Of a DNA stretch of 64,000 bases, positions 8,717-16,045 are shown piece after piece. The notes beneath the pieces were generated by a model that did not search any database, had not been told where the DNA came from, and saw only the letters and a list, made by a program, of their open reading frames with translations. The translations under genes were made by a program, and so were the position numbers. The stretch spans positions 1 through 64,000 of the forward strand of contig JAOARW010000030.1 in the NCBI GenBank assembly GCA_025210475.1, given 5' to 3'. Position 1 is the first letter of the stretch, and the number at the start of each line of letters is the position of its first letter. Source of the stretch: Carboxylicivirga sp. GTDB taxonomy: Bacteria; Bacteroidota; Bacteroidia; Bacteroidales; Marinilabiliaceae.

Positions 8717-9325
8717 ATGTTTGAACAGGCCTTAAAAACGGTACTAAAGCATGAAGGCTATTACGTCAATAATGCAAACGATAAAGGTGGTGAAACCTAT
8801 CGAGGCATCGCCAGGAACTTTCACCCTAATTGGATCGGATGGGGATTAGTGGACCAGGAGAAAACTTTCTTTGGTGGAAGATTGAACCGAAACCAGAAAG
8901 TTGACCATCCATTGATTGAAAAGTACGTTGCTGATTTTTACAAACGTAAATTTTGGGATCGTATCTACCTTGACCTTGTGAAAGACCCCAACCTTCAGCT
9001 GATCATCTTTGATGCCTATGTGAATGCCGGGGGTAATGGTATCAAAACCTTACAGATGACCTTAAACCGTTTCTTTGGTAAAAACCTGAAGGTTGATGGT
9101 GCACAAGGTAAATTGACCGTTGCTGCCATCAACTCGGTTAATCCGCAGCAATTATTCACAGCCTATAAAGGAGCGCGTGAAGATTACTACAAGAACATTG
9201 CCCACGGTAAAAATGCCATATTCTTGAAAGGGTGGTTAAACCGTATCAAATCCTTCAATTATAAAGCGGTTGGTATTTCAGCCGGTTTGTTGTTGGGCTT
9301 AGGGATAGGCACTTTTTTTTTATAA
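8717..9325 (+). CDS. GH108-type endolysin (muramidase) with C-terminal membrane anchor, 202 aa
   Basis: The N-terminus carries the Glyco_hydro_108 pattern: HEG at 12-14 (Glu13 as the likely catalytic acid) followed by a DKGGETYRGIA block. Mid-protein 'FYKRKFWDRI' and 'FDAYVNAGG' are also typical of the family. The C-terminal part (about 110-165) matches the peptidoglycan-binding half ('LKVDGAQGKLTVAAINSV'). Unusually, the last 20 residues form a hydrophobic span (AVGISAGLLLGLGIGTFFL), so the enzyme may be membrane-tethered. It follows the peptidoglycan-binding protein by three bases and precedes the holin, forming a lysis or entry cassette. Confidence 0.85.
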   Translation: MFEQALKTVLKHEGYYVNNANDKGGETYRGIARNFHPNWIGWGLVDQEKTFFGGRLNRNQKVDHPLIEKYVADFYKRKFWDRIYLDLVKDPNLQLIIFDAYVNAGGNGIKTLQMTLNRFFGKNLKVDGAQGKLTVAAINSVNPQQLFTAYKGAREDYYKNIAHGKNAIFLKGWLNRIKSFNYKAVGISAGLLLGLGIGTFFL

Positions 9326-9340
9326 AGTTATCTGGTCAGA

Positions 9341-9769
9341 ATGAGAAAAGTAATTAATGCAATAGGCAATGCCATTGATAAAACTGGAGAAGCATTCGAT
9401 AAGAACTTCACCAGTAAAGAAGAGATTCTTACTAAGGTTAATGAGGCACAAAAGAGTTTACAAGATGCCAGACAAGCCATGTTATTAGCTGAAGCTTCAG
9501 GGAGTAAATTACAACGCAATTGGCGTCCGATCCTGATGCTTGCTTTTGGCTTTATCATCATCTATTCAGTTGTTGTCGCTCCTTTATTATTCCACTACTT
9601 ACAAGTGCCACAGCCAGAACTAACACCTGATTTTTGGGATGTTCTCAAACTCTCAATCGGGGGTTATGTCATTGGCCGGTCAGGTGAGAAAGTAGTACCA
9701 GGAGTAACCGATGCAGTAAAGAAATATCGCAGACGCAGACATGAGCGAAAAGCAGAGAGAGAAAATTAA
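9341..9769 (+). CDS. Holin-like protein (3TM/GTA holin type), 142 aa
   Basis: An amphipathic N-terminal helix with many charged residues (1-65) is followed by 'WRPILMLAFGFIIIYSVVVAPLL' (first span), a short loop, 'FWDVLKLSIGGYVIGRSGEK' (second span) and a very basic tail (KKYRRRRHERKAE). This order matches the holin family of gene-transfer-agent type, where the WRP motif and the 'iGgYv.GRs.Ek' motif are typical. The position next to the endolysin supports a role in releasing it. The gene overlaps the next one by 29 bp. Confidence 0.75.
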   Translation: MRKVINAIGNAIDKTGEAFDKNFTSKEEILTKVNEAQKSLQDARQAMLLAEASGSKLQRNWRPILMLAFGFIIIYSVVVAPLLFHYLQVPQPELTPDFWDVLKLSIGGYVIGRSGEKVVPGVTDAVKKYRRRRHERKAEREN

Positions 9770-9929
9770 CGAAGCGGTTTATGTAGCCCTAGCAGGGGGA
9801 ACCTTCTATTATGCAGCGAAGCTCCTTAACACGGATGCTATCGCTGCACTAATAGTCGGCACAGCCGTTGGTAAGATTATAGCAACCCCATCAAATACAA
9901 ACTATGATACCAACATTCTTAATTGGTGA
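9741..9929 (+). CDS. Small membrane protein, 62 aa
   Basis: It starts inside the end of the holin gene in another frame and ends inside the next gene. An Ala/Gly/Ile-rich hydrophobic segment spans about residues 12-46, enough for one or two spans. The tight overlaps on both sides support coupled translation. No family is recognised. Confidence 0.5.
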   Translation: MSEKQREKINEAVYVALAGGTFYYAAKLLNTDAIAALIVGTAVGKIIATPSNTNYDTNILNW

Positions 9930-10131
9930 TACAACCAGGAATATTTTAATAGGTAGTGCAATCATAGGGGGATTATTCCTTCTTAGTTCAGCTGTAAATG
10001 GCAGTAGTCAACCAGTGAAACAAACAGCACAGCAACCAAAGCCACAGCCTCAAAAGAAGCCGGCTTTAAATGGTACACCTAAGAACAAAACAGCTACTAA
10101 AAGCAAAAAAGCAGGAACATTGAAAGTGTGA
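9904..10131 (+). CDS. Small membrane protein with Lys/Pro-rich tail, 75 aa
   Basis: One hydrophobic segment (about residues 12-30, ILIGSAIIGGLFLLSSAV) is followed by a Gln/Pro/Lys-rich tail (residues 35-75) that is strongly basic. The tail could face DNA if the membrane were internal to the virion. It overlaps both neighbours (start inside 9741-9929; stop overlapping the GTG at 10128). Confidence 0.55.
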   Translation: MIPTFLIGDTTRNILIGSAIIGGLFLLSSAVNGSSQPVKQTAQQPKPQPQKKPALNGTPKNKTATKSKKAGTLKV

Positions 10132-10316
10132 TAAACTACGCTACAACACTGCTACAAACGGTAACGGTTAAAGACGTTCACAATTGGTTAAAGTCGAATC
10201 CACGACCAAAGCACTGGAATGGGGATAATTGGAGTTGGGCATTTTGGTACATGGATAGAAATTTTACAAAAGTGACGTCAAAACACACAGCTGCAGCTGA
10301 CCGGCCACCAGGTTAA
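10128..10316 (+). CDS. Small Trp-rich hypothetical protein, 62 aa, GTG start
   Basis: The GTG at 10128 overlaps the preceding stop. The product has five Trp residues in its central part and ends with a tail encoded by the first unit of the TGACGTCA repeat cluster. No family is recognised. It is the last gene of the structural/lysis cluster. Confidence 0.4.
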   Translation: MINYATTLLQTVTVKDVHNWLKSNPRPKHWNGDNWSWAFWYMDRNFTKVTSKHTAAADRPPG

Positions 10317-10389
10317 AAGACATAAAATGACGTCAAAAATCAAAGCTCGAGGCGCAGATCCGGAAGCCAGGCAAAAGAAAATGACGTCA
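10273..10389. repeat. Cluster 1 of three TGACGTCA palindromes at 54-55 bp spacing
   Basis: Perfect 8-bp palindromes TGACGTCA occur at 10273-10280, 10328-10335 and 10382-10389, each flanked by A/T-rich bases. The unit that starts at 10327 is a direct repeat of the unit at 19845 (33 of the first 35 bases identical, and the same 45-bp distance to the next ATGACGTCA). The cluster lies in the only real gap between the structural/lysis genes and the DNA-processing genes. It could be a protein-binding array, a replication or partition site, or a recombination site. Confidence 0.85.
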
Positions 10390-10395
10390 TTTTAA
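10327..10395 (+). CDS. Possible 22-residue peptide reading frame over the repeat unit
   Basis: ATG 10327 to TAA 10395 encodes a Lys/Arg-rich peptide that begins MTSKIKARGADP and ends KMTSF. The second copy of the unit at 19845 begins MTSKIKARGEDP and has KMTS at the same distance. The similarity may only reflect conserved DNA sites, so coding is uncertain. Confidence 0.2.
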   Translation: MTSKIKARGADPEARQKKMTSF

Positions 10396-10445
10396 TTCTT
10401 CAGGTAAAGTGGTTCCGGTGAAGCTCGGCCTTTCAAGTATGAAAA

Positions 10446-11207
10446 ATGACGGCAAACAATAAAAACATCGAAAAACTAATCCATGAAAAGGACAGCAAAG
10501 GCGAAAGCTATACTAAAGCAGATATTGAGTTCATTAGTCATTACTCCGGCAAAGGTGGTACCAAAGAAAAAGATGCAGGCATTCTCCACCAATTCTACAC
10601 ACCGGATTGGATTTGTGATATCATGTACAAGCTGGCCGTTTATCATGGGTACGATGGGGGAACAGTACTTGACCCGTCCATGGGGACAGGTAACATCATT
10701 GCGCCGTTCGAAGATAAGAGCCTGATAACCGGATTTGAGCCGGATGACATAAGCCACCGCATTGCTTCGCTTCGTTTTCCTGAAGCAACCATTCATAAAG
10801 ACTTTTTTGAGACTGCCTTTTTGCAGCCAATTAGCACAGGTATTTATGGTTCATTAATGAAGAAGAAAACAACCTGGTTGCAAGGGTTTCCTTTCGATTT
10901 AGTGATTACTAATCCACCTTATGGCCAATACCATAATTTCTACAGTGGCCGCATGAAAGGTATGATGAATAAAATCAAGTTTCCTCAAATGGAAATTGCC
11001 TTTATGCTCTTTGGCTTGCATGTATTGAAGCCTGGAGGCCTGCTTATCTACATCACTGCTCAAAACTTCATGCGCAACAACAATAAATACACGTCCATGA
11101 AACAAGAGTTAAGCCGCTATGCTGAATTGCTTGATGCTTATCGCTTACCACCAATATTTGCTAAAACAAAAGTATGCCCGGACATACTGGTATTTAAACG
11201 GAAATAA
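10446..11207 (+). CDS. N6-adenine DNA methyltransferase, 253 aa
   Basis: Motif I is visible as DPSMGTGN (Asp76) and the catalytic motif IV as NPPY (Asn156), preceded by 'FDLVIT'. 'HQFYTPDWICDIM' near residue 50 is the usual N-terminal signature of N6_Mtase-type enzymes. The order motif I then IV, with no target-recognition domain in 253 residues, suggests a compact enzyme or one that uses a partner for specificity. It is followed by small genes and a large SNF2-type helicase, an arrangement that recalls methylase-helicase antirestriction proteins such as P1 DarB. No restriction endonuclease is seen nearby. Confidence 0.85.
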   Translation: MTANNKNIEKLIHEKDSKGESYTKADIEFISHYSGKGGTKEKDAGILHQFYTPDWICDIMYKLAVYHGYDGGTVLDPSMGTGNIIAPFEDKSLITGFEPDDISHRIASLRFPEATIHKDFFETAFLQPISTGIYGSLMKKKTTWLQGFPFDLVITNPPYGQYHNFYSGRMKGMMNKIKFPQMEIAFMLFGLHVLKPGGLLIYITAQNFMRNNNKYTSMKQELSRYAELLDAYRLPPIFAKTKVCPDILVFKRK

Positions 11208-11219
11208 TATTTCAAAACT

Positions 11220-11498
11220 ATGGAAAGAGGAGTCGTAATAATTGGAGTTTCAACAGGGATCGGTAGTAGCATTGCTGCATTAGAAGCCGCTTTAGGGTCA
11301 AAACAAGAGTGTGTAATTGCTACTGGAGATAAGCATGAAGTGACTGAAGCTGATATTGAAAATATTTCAAAGAGTATCGGTGATATTCGTTCACCTGAGC
11401 CATTAAAGATAGAACCTCATTCATTTGCAGATGACTTTTGTTATGCACCACCCATTCCCAAACAAACACATAAAAGACCTAATAAATTTCACAGATAA
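11220..11498 (+). CDS. Hypothetical protein, 92 aa
   Basis: The N-terminus is Gly/Ser/Ala-rich (GVVIIGVSTGIGSSIAALEAAL) and weakly hydrophobic; the rest is acidic and then Pro/Lys-rich. It resembles a short Rossmann-like start by chance only, and there is no full domain. The stop overlaps the next start. Its function is unknown; its position suggests it belongs with the methylase-helicase module. Confidence 0.55.
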   Translation: MERGVVIIGVSTGIGSSIAALEAALGSKQECVIATGDKHEVTEADIENISKSIGDIRSPEPLKIEPHSFADDFCYAPPIPKQTHKRPNKFHR

Positions 11499-11710
11499 TG
11501 AAAAAGACAAAAACTAACCATATCCAGGAGCTGCGCCAGGAGATATTAAATAGTCTCAAACTGGTGAACGAAAAGAATGCACCCAACATTCACGAACGCA
11601 TACAAAATGCAGAAGGCTATAAATGGGTAGAAAGTGAAATCATTAGCATGGTATTGTCAACCGGACAAGCACCGGCTATGTGCATTCCTCAAATTGAAAG
11701 TGAATTGTAA
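11498..11710 (+). CDS. Hypothetical protein, 70 aa
   Basis: A small helical soluble protein with no known motif. Its start and stop overlap the neighbouring genes (TAATG at both ends), which is strong evidence of translation within the cluster. Confidence 0.6.
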   Translation: MKKTKTNHIQELRQEILNSLKLVNEKNAPNIHERIQNAEGYKWVESEIISMVLSTGQAPAMCIPQIESEL

Positions 11711-11970
11711 TGAATCAGTTTGTTACACTTTGTTCAGATTCTGAATACTTCAGGCAAAAACCATACAAGCAGGCCGGCATTGAAAAGAAAACAACAAGCC
11801 TGGCCTTTCCTTATACCATTGAAGGTACTAAGGACGATGTATTGAAAATGTTCGCTTTCCTGGATGATTATACCGAAAAATCGAACAATTGTACCAAAAA
11901 CCAGGATATATCGATCATTGAGCTTGAAGCATTGGCAGAATTGGAACTACTCGAACTATTGAAAATATGA
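11710..11970 (+). CDS. Small protein with Glu/Leu-rich C-terminal tail, 86 aa
   Basis: The body has no recognised motif. The last 20 residues (ISIIELEALAELELLELLKI) form an acidic amphipathic helix that closely matches the C-terminus of the next gene product (DIALLEAEAQAELLLLELL). The stop overlaps the start of the helicase gene (11967). The shared tail suggests that both proteins are recognised by the same partner or pair with each other. Confidence 0.65.
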   Translation: MNQFVTLCSDSEYFRQKPYKQAGIEKKTTSLAFPYTIEGTKDDVLKMFAFLDDYTEKSNNCTKNQDISIIELEALAELELLELLKI

Positions 11971-14900
11971 GCTACATAAACGGACTAACGAAAGCAACCG
12001 CATTGGATGGGTTAAGCTCCGACTTAACTCAAAAGTTAATTGACAATCCGGAAATAGTAAAAGCAGCTCTGGCTAAAAGTAAAAAACTGGCCGGACTTGG
12101 TTATCTACCGGATCAGACTCAGGCTAAAAATTTAATCCAAACCTTTGATGAAGTTGTCTCCAGGTACAACCAGGGAATAACCAAGGAAGAAATACAAGCA
12201 TGGGTATGGTATCGTCGTTGCCTGGGCATTCCTATGAACGGATGGAACGCTTACTACCTGAAGACTGGTAAAGTAAAAAGCGACTTATTAATAGCAGCAA
12301 TAACAACCAATATCAAGGATAACCACTTTCGTGATATTCGGACTGTTCCGCAAGGTTCAATTTTGGGCACAGCCACTAAGAAAACACATGAATACGATGG
12401 TGTAAGCTACAACATTGTTCGCACGCCTGACAATGAATTGGTATATGTGGTTAAAGCAGATATCAAAAGCTCTAAGAATGGTGTTTCTGTAAACGAAAAG
12501 GAATTGATTCGCCTGGTGAAAGCCGGTGCATTATATTACACTGGAGGTGAATTGTTACCTGAACCAATATTCGCATTTGGTAACATCTACGATAAGCTGG
12601 TCCAACTTCAAAAGGATGCGGCCTACATTGCTGAGAATTACGGACAGAAGGTATTTGATAAGCATTACCAGGTACTTGAAGCTCGTAAACCAAATCCGTT
12701 AACAATCACACATGAAGTGCCTGGAGAGCGACCACATATTACGCCTTATTCTGACTTTTCATTGGATTACCGGTTAAATGCCCTGCGACCATCCACGGGT
12801 GTTATCCTGGAGGGAATGGTGAGCCTTACTGAAGCATTTAAAGAGTGGTTAGAATCCTTACCAATTGAGCAATTTAAAGAGAGTAGTGCGCATAACATCT
12901 GGGAGTATTATGTTTCTGGCCGATATCCATCCAACAGGGTGTTAGACAGCTTTGTGAAACAGCGGATGCAGGAAATGAAAAAGGCCGGTTCCGGTGTTGC
13001 ATTCACTGACCAACAGATTAACAACCTTCGTAAAGAGATTCGTGAGGATATTAAGAGTGCAGCCAAAAATGAAGGTGAAAAACTATACAGCCAATTTCTT
13101 TATGAGGCCATACCATCGCCAATTCAAAAAGACATCGATAAGCGATGGAATCACTTGTTTAATGGTGATTCAGAGATTAACTACACGCGTATTCCTATGG
13201 GCTGTGAATTATCAGCAACATGGAATGGTTTTCCCTGGGAAATGAAACCGGTGCAACGCGAAGGTGTTGGATTTATGGAAGCCGTTGAAAGTGGTATCCT
13301 GGCTTTTGATGTGGGTGTAGGTAAAACCCTGACGGCCATCGTTGAGTTAGCACAGGCCTTACACGATGGTAAATGTAAACGTGCCTTGGTATGCGTGCCC
13401 AATGGTGTATATGAAAAATGGAAGGCTGAACTGTTCGGCCAGTACGATAAGAAAGGCAACCTGATTAATACCGGTATTTTGTCCGGGACAGGAATTAAAC
13501 TGAATGAGTGGGGTAATCTTGGCTCCAAGTGGCTACCTAAAATTGAAACTACAAAAGTTCCGGAGAAAAGTATTACCCTGGTTAATTACAATGGCCTTGT
13601 CAATATTGGTTTCAGCATGGACGTTGCTGAAGAATTTATCGATGAGTTAAGACAGATCCTCACGCAAAGTGAAGGCAATAAGTCAGCACGTGAGGAAGTA
13701 AAGGAAAGTCAAAAGATACTTGAAACCATTGGTAAAGCACTTGAAAAGAATATTGCACAAATCGATAAGGTAGGATTCGATTACCTGGTTATTGATGAAG
13801 CCCATAATTTCAAGAACATATTTAGCCAGGTAAAGAAGAAAAAAAGCGATAAAAAACGCCGCTTCAATACCACGTCCGGGAATACAACAGACAGAGGTGT
13901 GAAAGCTTTCTTGTTGGCTAACTACATTCAGCGTAAGTACGGTAAAAATATCATGCTTTTATCAGCAACGCCGTTTACCAATCAGCCAATTGAGGTTTAC
14001 TCAATGCTTAGTCTGGTTGGTTATGATAGTATGAAACGCCGACACATTCAATCCATCAATGACTTCTTTGAACTGCATGTGCGTGAGGAAATGGAGAATG
14101 TTGTTACCATTAAAGAAACCATTGAACCACGTCCGGTAGTAAAAGCTTTCAACAATCGTCTATTGCTCCAGTCATTGATATACAACCACATTATTTATCG
14201 TACAGCTGACGGTGAGAAACGTCCGGAGAAAGTAAACCTGCCAAAGGTAAATGAGAAGAAAAACGGCAGAATGGTACGTCTAAAGGCCTCTGATCAGATA
14301 TTGACCTATTTGAAAATGACGCCAATGCAGCGCGATGTGCAAAATACGATCCTTAACGGTATTGAACAGGCCACTAAGAGCAAAGAGTTTGGTCAGATGT
14401 TGGCTTATATGAGCTTGAGTCTTAACAATGCATTGTCTCCGTTTATTGCCTTAAATGAACATCCAGACGACTACAAAGAGTTTGTTCAAGAGAGTCCGAA
14501 AATTGAGTTTACCCTGGAGTGCATCCGATCCGTTAAACAGTGGCATGAAAAGCACAACGAACCATGTTCCGGACAAATCATCTATATCAATCGAGGTAAA
14601 GAATTCTTTAAGTACATCAAGGAATGGCTTGAAAAGGAACTGAACTTTACAACGAATATCAATTACAAACAGTTCCAGAAAGAACAGGGAATTAAGCCTG
14701 CCGAAATATTGGATATTCGAGGCTCGTTTGATGAAGTAATGATTATTGAAGGGGGTAACAGTTCTCCAGAGAAAAAGGATGCAATTAAAGAGGCCTTTAA
14801 TGCCGGATTGGTTAAGGTGATAATTGGTACTTCGACTATTTCTGAAGGCATGGACTTTCAAAAGAGAGGTACATGTATTTACAATTGCTACCCTGAATAC

Positions 14901-15932
14901 AACCCAACACAAATACGCCAGTTGGAAGGCCGAATTTGGCGTTTTGGTAATCCGTATGAATATGTGCGTATTGCTTTGCCATTGGTTCAGGACAGTATGG
15001 ACGTGTTTATCTTCCAGAAGCTAGAGGAAAAAACAGCACGTATCAATGATATCTGGTATCGTTCCGATCGAGGTAACGTGTTAGACATGGATGGGCTTAA
15101 TCCGGAAGAAGTAAAATTCGCTCTTATCACTAAGATTGATGAGATTGCCAATATTATCATTAATCGTGAACGTAAAGAAGCGGAGCGCAAAATTGGTATT
15201 GTAGCCGGTAATGTTCCTATTCTGAAAACCTATAAGCGCGACAAGGAAGTATATGAGAACCGCAGGCGTTCTTTAGTTCAAAATCTTTACTGGTGGAAGA
15301 AGAACCTGGAGAGAAATAACCATGTTGTCAATCCGCTAACCGATGAAGCCTTAAAAGCAATGACCAAAGAAGCCCGGACACAAGTTAAAAAAGACCTGGA
15401 GCTTTACCGTCAAATGCAGGATTTTGAGGTCAAAGGAGATGCTGTTAGTGATGCTGAAATTACAGTTCATGTGAACAGACTCCAACGCCGCTTTGAGTAT
15501 TTTGACACCGGATCATACGAAGGCTATAAGCTAATCCGTAACGAAATTGTCAAAACAGAGAAACTTATCAATAACAAAGGTTTCTCCAAAGATGATGACT
15601 TAGATACCATCATAGCCAACTTTGAAAAGGAAGTAGAGCAGTTGCGTGAAGAATTAACGCATATTCATTCTGAAGAACATCTACGCGAAGTAATGGCAGA
15701 GGTAAAGGCCAAAAAGAGTGCGTTAAAAGTGGAAGGTAAATCAGTTAAAGAGCGTGTAGTAGAGTTTGCAAAGCTCAATAGCTTACTGGCTTACTACAAT
15801 CGCAAAGCACCTTTTAAAATGGCCAAAAAACAAAGCAAAAAAAGGCCAAAAAGTAATATCGATGTTGATATCGCATTACTCGAAGCCGAAGCCCAGGCAG
15901 AACTTTTGCTACTTGAATTATTGACATTGTAA
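11967..15932 (+). CDS. Large SNF2/DEAH-type helicase, 1321 aa
   Basis: Residues 1 to about 420 have no recognised motif. Helicase motif I is GVGKT (Lys453), motif II is DEAH (610-613), and motif III is LLSATPF. The second RecA-like half contains 'IIGTSTISEGMDF' and the motif VI segment QLEGRIWRFGN, as in SNF2-like phage and plasmid helicases. A long helical C-terminal region (about 1090-1290) precedes a Lys-rich stretch and a Glu/Leu tail. The enzyme should translocate on double-stranded DNA using ATP. Its neighbours point to DNA modification, replication or antirestriction. Methylase-helicase fusions are common on mobile elements; here the parts are separate genes. Confidence 0.85.
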   Translation: MSYINGLTKATALDGLSSDLTQKLIDNPEIVKAALAKSKKLAGLGYLPDQTQAKNLIQTFDEVVSRYNQGITKEEIQAWVWYRRCLGIPMNGWNAYYLKTGKVKSDLLIAAITTNIKDNHFRDIRTVPQGSILGTATKKTHEYDGVSYNIVRTPDNELVYVVKADIKSSKNGVSVNEKELIRLVKAGALYYTGGELLPEPIFAFGNIYDKLVQLQKDAAYIAENYGQKVFDKHYQVLEARKPNPLTITHEVPGERPHITPYSDFSLDYRLNALRPSTGVILEGMVSLTEAFKEWLESLPIEQFKESSAHNIWEYYVSGRYPSNRVLDSFVKQRMQEMKKAGSGVAFTDQQINNLRKEIREDIKSAAKNEGEKLYSQFLYEAIPSPIQKDIDKRWNHLFNGDSEINYTRIPMGCELSATWNGFPWEMKPVQREGVGFMEAVESGILAFDVGVGKTLTAIVELAQALHDGKCKRALVCVPNGVYEKWKAELFGQYDKKGNLINTGILSGTGIKLNEWGNLGSKWLPKIETTKVPEKSITLVNYNGLVNIGFSMDVAEEFIDELRQILTQSEGNKSAREEVKESQKILETIGKALEKNIAQIDKVGFDYLVIDEAHNFKNIFSQVKKKKSDKKRRFNTTSGNTTDRGVKAFLLANYIQRKYGKNIMLLSATPFTNQPIEVYSMLSLVGYDSMKRRHIQSINDFFELHVREEMENVVTIKETIEPRPVVKAFNNRLLLQSLIYNHIIYRTADGEKRPEKVNLPKVNEKKNGRMVRLKASDQILTYLKMTPMQRDVQNTILNGIEQATKSKEFGQMLAYMSLSLNNALSPFIALNEHPDDYKEFVQESPKIEFTLECIRSVKQWHEKHNEPCSGQIIYINRGKEFFKYIKEWLEKELNFTTNINYKQFQKEQGIKPAEILDIRGSFDEVMIIEGGNSSPEKKDAIKEAFNAGLVKVIIGTSTISEGMDFQKRGTCIYNCYPEYNPTQIRQLEGRIWRFGNPYEYVRIALPLVQDSMDVFIFQKLEEKTARINDIWYRSDRGNVLDMDGLNPEEVKFALITKIDEIANIIINRERKEAERKIGIVAGNVPILKTYKRDKEVYENRRRSLVQNLYWWKKNLERNNHVVNPLTDEALKAMTKEARTQVKKDLELYRQMQDFEVKGDAVSDAEITVHVNRLQRRFEYFDTGSYEGYKLIRNEIVKTEKLINNKGFSKDDDLDTIIANFEKEVEQLREELTHIHSEEHLREVMAEVKAKKSALKVEGKSVKERVVEFAKLNSLLAYYNRKAPFKMAKKQSKKRPKSNIDVDIALLEAEAQAELLLLELLTL

Positions 15933-16045
15933 GCTGCCATACCCCAAAAAGAATGAAAGTTTGTCCTAAGGCTAAAAAACGAATTTAAAAGTATAGGACT
16001 ATTCTAATTGTAATATCAGAAGCATATCAATTAAATCAATAACAA

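Noticed and set aside
11220..11498. Short-chain dehydrogenase-like start (GVSTGIGSSIAALE)
   Set aside because: Only about 15 residues resemble the motif; the 92-aa product lacks the rest of the fold.
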